Shown: positions 1 to 8,791, numbered from the stretch's first letter. The stretch is DNA of 38,048 bases from Oscillospiraceae bacterium (GCA_009782405.1 WRJC01000030.1:1-38048); one strand, 5' to 3'. Made by a program: numbers and translations. The notes: generated from the letters alone by a model not told the origin.

Positions 1-513
1 GGGGCCGCAGTGGGCTCCGATCCCGCTTTTATGGACAGGCTGGCCGGCAACCGCGCGCTCTACGGCGGAATACTCGGGCCGATGGAAGGCTGGCTTATGC
101 TGCGCGGCCTGAGGACTCTGCGCTTGAGGCTTGAGGCGCACCAAGCAGCCGCGACAAAAGTCGCCGAGTACCTTGAAAAACACCCGAAAATAGGCGCCGT
201 GCACTACCCGGGGCTGAAATCGCACCCTCAGCGCGAACTCATCATGCGCCAGCAGACGGGATCGAGCGGGCTTATGAGCGTGGAAGTCCCGGGCAATCCC
301 GAAAAAGTGAAAACGGCCTTCGACACGCTCAGGTTTTTCCATGCCGCCCCGTCCTGGGGAGGCTTCGAGAGCCTTCGCATATTCCTCGCCGAAAGCGGTT
401 CAAATCAAATGGAATGGCTCGGCTGCAAGGACAACCTGATTCGGCTGCACATAGGGCTCGAGGGCGCGGACAATCTCATATCCGATCTGGAAGCCGCGCT
501 GAAACTTCTTTAG
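1..513 (+). CDS. Cys/Met metabolism PLP-dependent enzyme, C-terminal fragment
   Basis: The reading frame is open from the first base of the window, so this is the end of a gene that starts outside it. About 170 residues are visible. They match the C-terminal domain of the cystathionine gamma-synthase / gamma-lyase / methionine gamma-lyase family: the stretch GGILGPMEGWLMLRGLRTL, then HPKIGAVHYPGL, then a GSSGLMSVEV segment and the closing IRLHIGLEG followed by a short helix. These cytosolic PLP enzymes make or break C-S bonds in methionine and cysteine metabolism. The catalytic lysine and most of the PLP pocket lie upstream, so synthase cannot be told from lyase here. The frame ends 14 bases before the promoter of the next gene. 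Confidence 0.85.
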   Translation, partial: GAAVGSDPAFMDRLAGNRALYGGILGPMEGWLMLRGLRTLRLRLEAHQAAATKVAEYLEKHPKIGAVHYPGLKSHPQRELIMRQQTGSSGLMSVEVPGNPEKVKTAFDTLRFFHAAPSWGGFESLRIFLAESGSNQMEWLGCKDNLIRLHIGLEGADNLISDLEAALKLL

Positions 514-526
514 AAATTCAAATCGC

Positions 527-555
527 TTGACAAGCGGGGCAAAAAATGATAAAAT
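527..555 (+). promoter_or_regulatory. sigma-A promoter for the aspartyl protease gene
   Basis: TTGACA at 527-532, a 17-base spacer, then TAAAAT at 550-555 with TGA just before it (an extended -10). It lies between the end of the PLP enzyme and the start at 611, giving a leader of roughly 50 bases. Confidence 0.7.
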
Positions 556-610
556 GAAAGCGTATAATAATGCAAAAACAAATATAAAGGGCAAATGAAG
601 GAAAATAAAT

Positions 611-982
611 ATGAGTATGTTTAAAGTTGCCCTTACGGCTATCAATCCTAAGGACGAGGATCGCAAAACGGCTCCGCTTGAAGTATTGGTCGACACGGGG
701 TCGGAATTGTCGTGGCTTCCAAAACAATTGCTGCATGACGCAGGTATCGTTCCGCGCGGTAAAAAACGCTTTTACACCGCGACCAACCAATTGATTGAAC
801 GCGATTACGGCTATGCGATACTTGCCGCCGAGGGATATACGACCAACGACGAGATTGTTTTTGCCGAATCGGGAGATATGTTTCTGCTCGGTGTGCGCAC
901 AATAGAAGGATTCGGTGTAATGGTGGATAATATCGGCCACCGTTTTGTAGCCACCACAAGTCTTGTCGTTAAGGTTTCGTAA
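611..982 (+). CDS. small retropepsin-like (clan AA) aspartyl protease
   Basis: A 123-residue protein with the hallmark DTGS at residues 28-31 inside LVDTGSELSWLP, the single active-site aspartate loop of retroviral-type proteases, which act as homodimers. The length fits one protease lobe with no other domain. A second hydrophobic strand pattern (FLLGVRTIEGFGVMVD) matches the later beta strands of the fold. No signal peptide or membrane segment is visible, so it is probably cytosolic. The start at 611 is preceded by GAAGGA at a reasonable distance. It has its own promoter and its own terminator, so it is monocistronic. Substrates of these stand-alone bacterial enzymes are generally unknown. 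Confidence 0.75.
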   Translation: MSMFKVALTAINPKDEDRKTAPLEVLVDTGSELSWLPKQLLHDAGIVPRGKKRFYTATNQLIERDYGYAILAAEGYTTNDEIVFAESGDMFLLGVRTIEGFGVMVDNIGHRFVATTSLVVKVS

Positions 983-1006
983 AATATTTTCCAAAACGCG
1001 AAAAAA

Positions 1007-1050
1007 CGCACAGGGGGCGGAAAATATTTCCAGCCCCCTGCGCTTTCTTT
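1007..1050. terminator. bidirectional rho-independent terminator
   Basis: The arms CAGGGGGC (1011-1018) and GCCCCCTG (1033-1040) pair perfectly. The stem extends inward through GGAAA/TTTCC with one bulged A. On the minus strand the stem is followed by TTTTTT, and on the plus strand by a T-rich tract. It lies between the converging protease (plus) and SLH-MACPF (minus) genes and can serve both. Confidence 0.8.
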
Positions 1051-1066
1051 CGCTCTGTTTTGCCTG

Positions 1067-3469
1067 TCAGTTAATTTTTACGACCTTCAGCGATGAAATC
1101 TTATCGTTGAATGAAGAACCAACGTAGGAGGTGTTTGTAGTATATTCCACGCATTTGCCCCCATAGTTGGCATGCTCATAAGCCAGCACCTTATAGCCGG
1201 GCTTGACTTTGATGGAACTGGCTTTGTCGTTTCTTACGTGCAAATTATCCATATTGGGATAATTTCCGAGCAGAAGCTGCTGCGCCCTGCCTTTGTAATT
1301 CGCATCCTCAAATATTTCCGCCACCACCATATTGCTCTCTTTTGCTTCCTCGATGATTAATGAGGATATTTTGCCGTTGATCCAAGTACCTCCAAGCGAA
1401 TGCCAATAACCGCCATCAAAAACCATCCATCGACCATTGAAATTCGCGTGCTCATAAGCTATCACGCGATACCCGGCCGTGACCTCGAGTGAGGAAATTT
1501 TATCGTTGAAACCGATAGCGCCCATACTGCTGTGGTTGCCCAATTGGCTCGTGTCGAATGTACGTGATTCGCCGATCTTATTATCATGTTCGTAAACGAC
1601 GGCCACTATTTTCGGAAATATCAGTTTATTTGTATTGTCTTTCGAGTATTCTTCAAAAGCGTTTTTGAGTTCATTGGCCCTTTGTTCGGTTGAACACAAT
1701 TCCCAAATCGGAATCAACGAACCGCTTTCGGCAAACTCCACCAATGTCGGTTTGTCTGGCACGGAATCGCGCCACGCTTGAAGATTAGCCGCAGTTTGCT
1801 GGCTGTTGGAGAGCGTGATCCCGTCTTGGGCAGTCCCGCCGTAGGTTATAACGGTTGTGGAGCTGTTGTTCAAAAAACTTTCCCTCTGCACCGTTTGTTC
1901 ATGGGTCAATGTCCCGCTGACGGAACCCATTCCGGCGTTGTAACTCGCTTGCACATTTGCCATAAAATTGCTATAGCTGGAACAAAATTCCGAATTGGCG
2001 GCAACATTGTATTCCAGTCTGCCCCCGAATATGCCGTTCACCAACACATAGCCTCCATAAGCGTCAAATATTTCTTTCGGAGTCATAGTCTTGCTGCCAT
2101 ATTTCCCTGTATCGAGAATCGCCTTCACATCGGGCAAAAGATAGTCCTTGTAGTTGCAGCTGGGTTTGATAAACAGATTGTCGATTCTGACAAGATAGTT
2201 GATGGTACTGTAATAGCTTGTCACTTTGCTTCTGTAGGACGAACTGAAACTGGTTTCTATACTTGCCTTAAAGCCCAAAAAACCGCCTTTCAATTTTGCG
2301 GAGTCTGTCATATCTTTGGCGTATTCCTCCAGCGATGTGCCCTCAAAGTGATTGAAATCGCTGACGGGCATATCACCATGTTGAATTTGCCCTTTGTTTA
2401 TCAATTTGTCGAGATCCAGCACAGCGGCTTTCAATGATTTGTTGGTAGCATATCTGCCGAAAACATTGTACCCGCGCCCGATTTCGGCAAGGTATTTTAT
2501 GCCGGGCTTGTCGGCTTCGGTTACTGTGTTACCACTTACGAGACTTAATCCCGCTAAAATATCCCCCCATTTATTAAATCCTGTTGTTAGTTTATCGGCT
2601 TCTTTTACGATGAGTTCCGTTTTTGGTATCTTTTTAATAGGGGTGCTGACAACGGGATCATCTTCCTCTTCGGGATCATCTTCATCTTCTTCGGGATCAT
2701 CTGCCTCCTCGGGATCATCTGCCTCCTCGGGATCATCTTCCTCCTCTTCTTCGGGGTCTTCCTCTTCTTCGGGTTCCTCTTCCTCTTCTTCCTCTTCTTC
2801 GTCTTCCTCTTCTTCGTCTTCCTCATTTTGCGCTTCCGTTTTGTAGCTCACATAAGTGCGCTTGAGAAGCGCGATCGCCTGCTCGCGGGTCGTGTTGCTC
2901 AGCGGGTCGATCGTCGTGTCCGACGTGCCGTTCATGATCTCGTTTTTGTTGCAGAACCGCATCGCAGCATATGCCCAGTTCGCTATCTTGTCGGCGTCGG
3001 CAAAGGCGAACGCGCCCCCCTCGCTCTTGTCCAACCCCTCTATCGCCGCGTCCAGCGCACGGTAGATCATCACGCATATCTCCTGCCGCGTGATGTTCGC
3101 GTGGGGCGCGAACGTGTCGTCAGAAGTGCCGAACACGATCTTCAGCTTGTTCGCCTTCAGTATCTCCGGGTTGCTCGTGTCCACGAACGGGTTGGGCGTG
3201 ATCGGTGCCGCCGTTTCCCCTGTCAGCTTCTCGTACAGCTTGACCACGATGGTGCAGAATTCCTCGCGCGTGATGAAGGATTTGTAGTTGCCCATGATCG
3301 CCGGGTAGGTCAGCCCGTAGTCGTAGGCCTCCTGCAGTTCCGACTTCGCCCACCCGCTCTGCGTGCCGTCGAAGGTGAGTTCCTCGGCGGCCGCATTGAA
3401 CGCCAGCAGCCCGAACACCATCACCGCCGACAGCAACGCGCTCAAAAACCTCTTTGATTGCTTTTTCAT
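1067..3469 (-). CDS. secreted SLH-anchored MACPF (perforin-like) protein with betagamma-crystallin tail
   Basis: An 800-residue protein. Residues 1-28 are a Sec signal peptide. Residues ~33-210 hold three SLH-like repeats (conserved ITREE, ITRQE and TTREQ turns), which in other proteins bind pyruvylated cell-wall polymer. Residues ~215-272 are almost pure Glu/Asp/Pro. Residues ~325-610 look like a MACPF domain: YLAEIGRGYNVFGRYA at 326-341, the signature-like YGGYVLVNGIFGGRLEY at 471-487, and a closing PIWELC at 587-592. Residues ~618-800 hold betagamma-crystallin units with (N/D)(N/D)xxSS calcium motifs at 654-660, 746-752 and 787-793, and a degenerate one (NGKISS) near 697-703. MACPF proteins oligomerise and make membrane pores, so this may be a wall-displayed pore former, though a non-lytic adhesin role is possible. 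The SLH-coding part is clearly GC-richer than the rest, which suggests domain acquisition. AAGGAGGG lies 8 bases before the ATG. Confidence 0.8.
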   Translation of the reverse strand: MKKQSKRFLSALLSAVMVFGLLAFNAAAEELTFDGTQSGWAKSELQEAYDYGLTYPAIMGNYKSFITREEFCTIVVKLYEKLTGETAAPITPNPFVDTSNPEILKANKLKIVFGTSDDTFAPHANITRQEICVMIYRALDAAIEGLDKSEGGAFAFADADKIANWAYAAMRFCNKNEIMNGTSDTTIDPLSNTTREQAIALLKRTYVSYKTEAQNEEDEEEEDEEEEEEEEEPEEEEDPEEEEEDDPEEADDPEEADDPEEDEDDPEEEDDPVVSTPIKKIPKTELIVKEADKLTTGFNKWGDILAGLSLVSGNTVTEADKPGIKYLAEIGRGYNVFGRYATNKSLKAAVLDLDKLINKGQIQHGDMPVSDFNHFEGTSLEEYAKDMTDSAKLKGGFLGFKASIETSFSSSYRSKVTSYYSTINYLVRIDNLFIKPSCNYKDYLLPDVKAILDTGKYGSKTMTPKEIFDAYGGYVLVNGIFGGRLEYNVAANSEFCSSYSNFMANVQASYNAGMGSVSGTLTHEQTVQRESFLNNSSTTVITYGGTAQDGITLSNSQQTAANLQAWRDSVPDKPTLVEFAESGSLIPIWELCSTEQRANELKNAFEEYSKDNTNKLIFPKIVAVVYEHDNKIGESRTFDTSQLGNHSSMGAIGFNDKISSLEVTAGYRVIAYEHANFNGRWMVFDGGYWHSLGGTWINGKISSLIIEEAKESNMVVAEIFEDANYKGRAQQLLLGNYPNMDNLHVRNDKASSIKVKPGYKVLAYEHANYGGKCVEYTTNTSYVGSSFNDKISSLKVVKIN
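2654..2827. repeat. low-complexity acidic-linker repeat
   Basis: Degenerate short tandem repeats of TCC/TCT/TTC triplets on the plus strand, including adjacent near-identical 15-base units containing GGGATCATCTGCCTCCTC. On the minus strand they encode DDPEEA and poly-Glu runs that form the linker between the SLH and MACPF parts. Such tracts change length easily by slippage in triplet steps. Confidence 0.85.
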
Positions 3470-3528
3470 TCCGGTTTCCCTCCTTAAAATTTGGTTGCGC
3501 TATCTTCTTTTCGCAACTCGTTACCGTT

Positions 3529-3557
3529 ATTCTACATAATCTCGGCAAAAAAGTCAA
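3529..3557 (-). promoter_or_regulatory. sigma-A promoter of the SLH-MACPF gene
   Basis: Read on the minus strand: TTGACT (3557-3552), 17 bases, TAGAAT (3534-3529). Transcription would start near 3522, leaving a leader of about 50 bases before the ATG at 3469. Confidence 0.7.
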
Positions 3558-3615
3558 GGCATTTCAAAAAAATTAACAATTTTCGCCTATATAATTTTTT
3601 GCTTTTTCCGATTTC

Positions 3616-3644
3616 TTGACAACGGGCGATATTTGTGGTATTAT
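3616..3644 (+). promoter_or_regulatory. sigma-A promoter of the ABC-F gene
   Basis: TTGACA at 3616-3621, exactly 17 bases, TATTAT at 3639-3644, with TGG directly before the -10 box (extended -10). It is divergent from the SLH-MACPF promoter. Confidence 0.8.
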
Positions 3645-3690
3645 ATTTATGGGCAAAAAAAATTGAATGCAAGGCTTTGGTATATTTGAA

Positions 3691-5664
3691 ATGATTGTAT
3701 TGAACTGCGATGGCATATGTTTTTCGGTGGGGGCGAAGGAAATATTAAGCGATATCTCGTTTTATGTCGAAGAGGGCGACAAAGTCGGCGTCATCGGCAA
3801 CAACGGGGCGGGCAAAACCACGCTTTTTCGGATAATTACGGGAGAACTGCAAAGCGACAGCGGCGGAGTTTCGATAAAAAAGGACGCCAGCGTGGGCGTT
3901 TTGCGGCAGGAGCCCGCATTAAACGAAAACGACAGCGTATACAGCTCGGTTATGGGCGTTTTTGCCCCGCTCAAAAATCTCGAACTGAAAATGGCGGAAA
4001 TTGAGCGCCGCCTCGCCGAATATGATGCAGGGCTCCACGAAAACAACGAAGGAGAACTCGGATATTTGCAAAAACTCCTGGATATGCAATCGGGGCTGCT
4101 CGCGGAATATGAGGAAAAAGGCGGATACGGATACGAGGGCAAAGCGAAATCCACCCTCGAATCGCTGGGCTTTTTGCCGGAAACATGGGATCAGAAGATA
4201 TCCACGCTCAGCGGCGGCCAAAAAACGCGCGTGGGGCTTATAAAATTGATTTTGGCGGAGCCCGACATCCTGCTTTTGGACGAGCCCACCAACCACGTGG
4301 ATATCTCGAACTTGGAATGGCTCGAAAATTATCTGAAAAACTACAAGAAAACCGTGGTGCTCATCTCCCACGACCGATATTTTTTGGACAACGTGACAAA
4401 CAAAACGATAGAGTTGGAAAACACGAGGGCGTATTCGTGCAAGGGCAACTACAGCGAATTTTTGAACAAAAAGGCCGAAGACAGGGAACTTAGGCAGCGC
4501 AGGTACGAACTCCAGCAAAGGGAGATCGAGCGCATAGAGGCGATGATCACCCGGCTGAAGAACTGGGGGCGCGAAAAATTGGTGAGGCAGGCTTTCAGCA
4601 AACAAAAGATGCTGGACAGGATGGAAAAAATCGAGCGGCCCGACAAAACGCCGGACAAGATAAAATTGGCATTCGGCGACAAAAAGCGCAACAAAGCCAT
4701 TGAATCGGGCGACGACGTTTTGACGGTCGTCGATCTTTCGAAGTCATTTGAGCCAAAAAAGCTTTTTGAGAACCTTTCGTTTGAAATAAAAAAGAGGGAC
4801 AACGCCTTTGTCATCGGCTCCAACGGCACGGGCAAATCCACCTTGCTCAAAATACTCACAAATAACCTGGCTGCGGACTCCGGCAGGTTCTATTTCGGAT
4901 ACAACGCAAAAGTGGGATATTACGACCAGGAAAACCAGCATTTGGACGACAAAAACACCGTGCTGGACGAACTTTGGGACGATTATGAAACCATGACGCA
5001 ATTGGAAGTGCGCAACATCCTCGCCGCGTTTTTGTTCCGAAACGACGACATAGAAAAAAAAGTCGGGGTGCTTTCCGGCGGGGAGAAGGCGAGGCTGACC
5101 ATCGCCAAGCTGATACTGAAAAAATCCAACGTGCTGGTCTTGGACGAACCCACCAACCACCTCGACATAAATTCGCGCGAGGCGCTGGAGGCGGCGCTGC
5201 AAAATTTCAGGGGGGCGATAATCGCCGTTTCGCACGACCGCTATTTCATAAAAAAGCTCGCCACCCGGATAATCGAGCTGGACCCCAAATATCCGGGCGG
5301 CTATATAGACTACAAGGACGGCTACGATGAATTTTTGCGCTACAAAAAACAGTATTTGGACATCGGCGCAAATCAGGATCAAAAAAGCTATGCCGCAGAC
5401 TTCGAAAAAGAACAGAGGATAATCGAGCACGAAAGGCAAAAACAAGCTAAAAAGAGGCAGGATCAATTGGAGAAAGAGAAAAAGACGACCGAATTCGAAA
5501 TTAAGATGGCGGAGAAGAGGATGGCCGAGCTCGATTTTATGATAAAAGACGACGAAGTGGTGGCCGATTACGCGAAACTGAGTGAAATCTATGAAGAAAA
5601 AATCATTTTGGAAGAGCGGCTCGAGGCGCTGTATGAAAAATACTACAGCGAGTTCGATGATTAA
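3691..5664 (+). CDS. ABC-F family ATPase (ribosome-associated, YdiF/Uup-like)
   Basis: A 657-residue protein with two ABC cassettes in one chain and no membrane segments, which is the ABC-F layout. Cassette 1 has Walker A GNNGAGKT at residues 36-43 and the signature LSGGQKTR. Cassette 2 has GSNGTGKST and LSGGEKAR. Both have a Walker B followed by DEPTNH and an H-switch SHDRYF. The cassettes are joined by a charged helical linker rich in Arg and Glu, and the last ~90 residues form a charged coiled coil. ABC-F proteins act on the ribosome E site as translation factors, and some protect ribosomes from antibiotics. Which role applies cannot be read here. An in-frame ATG at 3667 also exists, but 3691 fits the family N-terminus. 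Its TAA shares the sequence TTAA with the stop of the converging gene. Confidence 0.9.
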   Translation: MIVLNCDGICFSVGAKEILSDISFYVEEGDKVGVIGNNGAGKTTLFRIITGELQSDSGGVSIKKDASVGVLRQEPALNENDSVYSSVMGVFAPLKNLELKMAEIERRLAEYDAGLHENNEGELGYLQKLLDMQSGLLAEYEEKGGYGYEGKAKSTLESLGFLPETWDQKISTLSGGQKTRVGLIKLILAEPDILLLDEPTNHVDISNLEWLENYLKNYKKTVVLISHDRYFLDNVTNKTIELENTRAYSCKGNYSEFLNKKAEDRELRQRRYELQQREIERIEAMITRLKNWGREKLVRQAFSKQKMLDRMEKIERPDKTPDKIKLAFGDKKRNKAIESGDDVLTVVDLSKSFEPKKLFENLSFEIKKRDNAFVIGSNGTGKSTLLKILTNNLAADSGRFYFGYNAKVGYYDQENQHLDDKNTVLDELWDDYETMTQLEVRNILAAFLFRNDDIEKKVGVLSGGEKARLTIAKLILKKSNVLVLDEPTNHLDINSREALEAALQNFRGAIIAVSHDRYFIKKLATRIIELDPKYPGGYIDYKDGYDEFLRYKKQYLDIGANQDQKSYAADFEKEQRIIEHERQKQAKKRQDQLEKEKKTTEFEIKMAEKRMAELDFMIKDDEVVADYAKLSEIYEEKIILEERLEALYEKYYSEFDD

Positions 5665-7163
5665 TTTCCCTTCATCGCCTCGACGAACGCCTCGATGTCG
5701 CGTTCGATTTTTACGGTGTTTTTGTCCAGCCACGAAGCGAGATTTATATTCCCCGAGCAAACCAGGTTATTGAATTGCCCGTAGATGTCCCCGAAATTGT
5801 ATGTTTCGCCGATGTCGAAAACTTTGTTGTTGAAAATGAAATCGAGCATTTCCTCGGATTCATCGTCCCGAGCCACTTTCCGCTGCAGCATGACGTCATA
5901 GAATTGGGGGCGTATGCCGACGTGACCCTGATAGGTGAAGGCCTCTATGAATAGCCCCATATTTTCAAAATCGCCGTTTGTTATCGGGACTGTCACAAGC
6001 GGTATCGCCGCAGAGTGGATCGGATTGAACCATTCTTGGCTCTCGTTGAATTTTGGATAGGGCAAAAGCCCGAAATTTTGCTCCATCGCCCTCATTTCAG
6101 GGCCGTAGTAAACGCCTCCCAAGGAAAACAGCGACCTGCCCCAGACAAACATCCCCGCTTCGTGCGTGTATGCGTCGGGGGTCCGCCTGTGCGCGTTTAG
6201 GAAAGTGTCGTAATCCGATAAAACCTCCGTTATGTGCAGGAATTTTTCGATGGCGCTTGGATTTGCCAGGGAAATATACGGCAACCCGTCGTCGCCTATG
6301 TCCACGAGCCTTTCGCCGAATCCGTTGAACAGGGCGGCGGCGGTGTTGTCGATGTGCATGAAGCCGTATCGGTCTTCCATATCCCTCTTCCCATTCCCGT
6401 TTAAGTCTGCGGCGACTGTTTTGCCCATGTCGTACATTGTGTCAAAAGTCCATTTGCCTTCCCGGACAAGCCTGTACGGGTCATCTAAGCCAAAATCCGC
6501 GAGCATTTCCTTGTTGAAATACGTGAGCCAAACGCAGCTCAGAACGGTCATGCTGTAATCGCCCAGCGCCGAATACACTTTGCCGCCGATCGACATGGCT
6601 TCTATCGATTTTTTGTCCCACCACGGCTTATCCAAGTCCACATAGGGGATCTTGCCGAAATCGTGCAAATACCCTCCGGTCAGCAGCGGCAGCATCGTGA
6701 TAGCGCGAAAGAAAATTATATCGTAGGCGTCGTCGCCCGCCGTTATCTGGTTTCTTATCTTCGGTATGGAATCCTGCGTGGGGAATGCGACCGTGTTCAC
6801 TTGGCAGTTGAACGTCTCCTCCATGTATTTGTTCCTGTTGTATGCCGCGTCGTTGAACCCGTCGCCGGTCAGTTCTTCCACTTCTATGTCGTGTATGGAC
6901 AGAGGCTCGTAAAGGTGCCAGTTCAAAAGCGCCAAGGTTATTTCTTTCCCGCCCATGTCGGCAACCGGAATGTCGAGCCCGGGTTCTTGCGCCGTTTCGG
7001 ACGTGCCGCCGCCCGGCGCATCCGGCAATTCCGCTTCGGGATTCCCGGGATTTCCGGGGGAATCGCCGTTATTGCAAGCGCAAATGACATTTGCGCATAG
7101 AACTAGGGAGACAAAAAATCCGGCGATTTTGATGAAGCCCATTTTGTTTTTTGTGTTTTTCAT
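5661..7163 (-). CDS. solute-binding lipoprotein 1
   Basis: A 500-residue ABC-type extracellular solute-binding protein. The signal peptide ends in a lipobox-like VICAC with the lipid-bearing Cys at residue 30. A Gly/Pro/Glu-rich spacer follows. Family marks in order are YNRNKYMEE after the first strand, PWWDQKSIEAMSIGGKVYSALGD, FNKEML, the LVREGKWTFD helix, and a DLNGNGKRDMEDRYG loop with EF-hand-like spacing of acidic residues. The late segment ARDDESEEMLDFIF is shared with the other paralogues here. Such proteins deliver sugars or oligosaccharides to a membrane permease, but none is encoded beside it. It lies 52 bases downstream of the second lipoprotein and is probably cotranscribed with it. 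GGAG lies 12 bases before the ATG. Confidence 0.85.
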   Translation of the reverse strand: MKNTKNKMGFIKIAGFFVSLVLCANVICACNNGDSPGNPGNPEAELPDAPGGGTSETAQEPGLDIPVADMGGKEITLALLNWHLYEPLSIHDIEVEELTGDGFNDAAYNRNKYMEETFNCQVNTVAFPTQDSIPKIRNQITAGDDAYDIIFFRAITMLPLLTGGYLHDFGKIPYVDLDKPWWDKKSIEAMSIGGKVYSALGDYSMTVLSCVWLTYFNKEMLADFGLDDPYRLVREGKWTFDTMYDMGKTVAADLNGNGKRDMEDRYGFMHIDNTAAALFNGFGERLVDIGDDGLPYISLANPSAIEKFLHITEVLSDYDTFLNAHRRTPDAYTHEAGMFVWGRSLFSLGGVYYGPEMRAMEQNFGLLPYPKFNESQEWFNPIHSAAIPLVTVPITNGDFENMGLFIEAFTYQGHVGIRPQFYDVMLQRKVARDDESEEMLDFIFNNKVFDIGETYNFGDIYGQFNNLVCSGNINLASWLDKNTVKIERDIEAFVEAMKGN

Positions 7164-7215
7164 AAACTTCGCTTTCTCCTTTTCGCTTCAATATTTCTTT
7201 GAAATGAAATTTTGT

Positions 7216-8727
7216 TTATCCGGCAAAATTTTCGATCAATTTGTCGATCGCTTTTTGCGCCGCAGTTTCCTTTTTTTCGTAATCCGAGGCAAATGTGTTG
7301 GCGTTTTTTTTCGCCATTGGGGCGAATATGTCGGTCAAGCCGCCGAAATTGAACATATACCCCAAATCGTAGGAACAGGAGGACAATATGATTTTAAGCA
7401 TTTCTATGGATTCTTCGTCGCGCAGGTTTTTGTTCTTGAAATTTATGTCATAATACGCTTCCGTCACGGTGTACATCGATTCCGCCGCCATCGCTTCGAG
7501 CGCAAGCCCGGTGAATTCCGGTTGGTCGTTTGCAATGGGTATGCAAACAGCCGAAGCGGTTCCCGAAGTCAGCGGGCAATAATATTCCGCCTGGCTTTTG
7601 TCGAATTTCGGCAAGGGAAGAACCCCGAAATCCATTTCCATGTCCCTCAGCAGGTTTCCCGTACCCATTCCTATGGTATAGAAAAGCCCCTGGCTGTTTT
7701 TGAACATGGGCCGCGTGAGGTCGTCCCAAGGATTGTTGTATTTGCCGCTGTAGTCGTTTGCCAGCAAAGTCAAGTCGCGGTTCCCCATGTTGACGAGCAT
7801 CTTGTCTATTATCGCCGATGTTTTTTCGGAATTCACGGCGAGTTCCGGGTAATTTTCGGAATTGTTGACGGTAATTCTCCCGCCCGCCCCCGCAAATATC
7901 ATGTATGCCCCGAGGTCTTCGCCGAGTTGCCCGTATCGGTCTTCCACGCCCATGATCCCGTCGCCGTTCAAATCCTCCGAGATATCCGTTATCATCCGGT
8001 TGAATTTGTCGAGCGTCCAATCGCCGCTTGCCACAAGGTGGTATGGATTTTCCAGAGCATAGTCGGCGATCAGCTTTTTGTTGAAAAAAGACACGAATAT
8101 GGAATCGTTGTCCTGGGTGTTGATGTCCCCGAGGGCGTAATAGAGTTTGCCGCCTATGTTGAGTTGCTTTACGGCGCGCTGGTCCCACCAGGGCTGCGCC
8201 AGATTCAAGTGGGGCACAAGATACAGGTTGGCCAAATATCCGTTTTGCGCCAAAATCGCCTCTTCGTTCAAACCGAGCATGAATACATCGTATGTCTGAT
8301 CCCCGGATTTGGCCGCTTTTTGCGCGTCGTTAAAAGGGCTGTCCGACCGATGCTCCGTTATTTCGAAATTGTATTTGCCCTCCACATAGCGGTTTCTTCT
8401 GTATACGGCGTCGTTTAGCGGTTCCCCGTTTTCTTCGGAGGCGTAAATTTCGCGCGAGCACCAGTACCAGTTGTAGTTTTCGCTTCTGACAAGAAAATTT
8501 ATCGGCGCCCCGCCGAAATCAGAATCGGGCAGATCCGGCCCGAGCTTGGGCGGCGCCGATTCGGCGGCGGCTTCGTTTTCGGGCGCACCGCCCGAGTGTG
8601 CGGTATCGTTTTCGACGCCGTTTTTGCCATCCGCGTTTTTCCCGGAATCGCAGGACGCGAAAAAGGCGCAAAAGAAAGCCAAGGATACGGCCAAAAAAAA
8701 CGCGAGGAATTTTTCGGGTTTTGTCAT
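7216..8727 (-). CDS. solute-binding lipoprotein 2
   Basis: A 503-residue lipoprotein with lipobox FASC and Cys at residue 26. It has the paralogue marks NDAVYRRNRYVE, PWWDQRAVKQLNIGGKLYYALGD, FNKKLI and a canonical EF-hand-like DLNGDGIMGVEDRYG loop. The central part is diverged from the others, so the ligand probably differs. The start at 8727 is chosen because GGAGGA lies 10 bases upstream and the signal peptide begins there. A longer in-frame start at 8772 would add residues that do not suit a signal peptide. It is the first gene after the promoter at 8763-8791. Confidence 0.85.
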   Translation of the reverse strand: MTKPEKFLAFFLAVSLAFFCAFFASCDSGKNADGKNGVENDTAHSGGAPENEAAAESAPPKLGPDLPDSDFGGAPINFLVRSENYNWYWCSREIYASEENGEPLNDAVYRRNRYVEGKYNFEITEHRSDSPFNDAQKAAKSGDQTYDVFMLGLNEEAILAQNGYLANLYLVPHLNLAQPWWDQRAVKQLNIGGKLYYALGDINTQDNDSIFVSFFNKKLIADYALENPYHLVASGDWTLDKFNRMITDISEDLNGDGIMGVEDRYGQLGEDLGAYMIFAGAGGRITVNNSENYPELAVNSEKTSAIIDKMLVNMGNRDLTLLANDYSGKYNNPWDDLTRPMFKNSQGLFYTIGMGTGNLLRDMEMDFGVLPLPKFDKSQAEYYCPLTSGTASAVCIPIANDQPEFTGLALEAMAAESMYTVTEAYYDINFKNKNLRDEESIEMLKIILSSCSYDLGYMFNFGGLTDIFAPMAKKNANTFASDYEKKETAAQKAIDKLIENFAG

Positions 8728-8762
8728 AATTAAATGATCCTCCGACAATAAATTATGGTGAA

Positions 8763-8791
8763 ATTGTAGCACATCGGGTCTGCCGAATCAA
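8763..8791 (-). promoter_or_regulatory. sigma-A promoter of the two-lipoprotein operon
   Basis: On the minus strand: TTGATT (8791-8786), 17 bases, TACAAT (8768-8763) with an extended -10 TGC. It drives genes 8727-7216 and 7163-5661. Confidence 0.7.

Noticed and set aside
2654..2827. Possible CRISPR-like or satellite repeat
   Set aside because: The repeats are short, degenerate and in frame inside a coding sequence. There are no spacers and no cas genes.
2394..2846. Plus-strand frame with a long poly-Ser stretch opposite the SLH-MACPF gene
   Set aside because: It is the mirror of the acidic linker codons on the minus strand. It has no ribosome site or promoter and lies wholly inside a well-supported gene.
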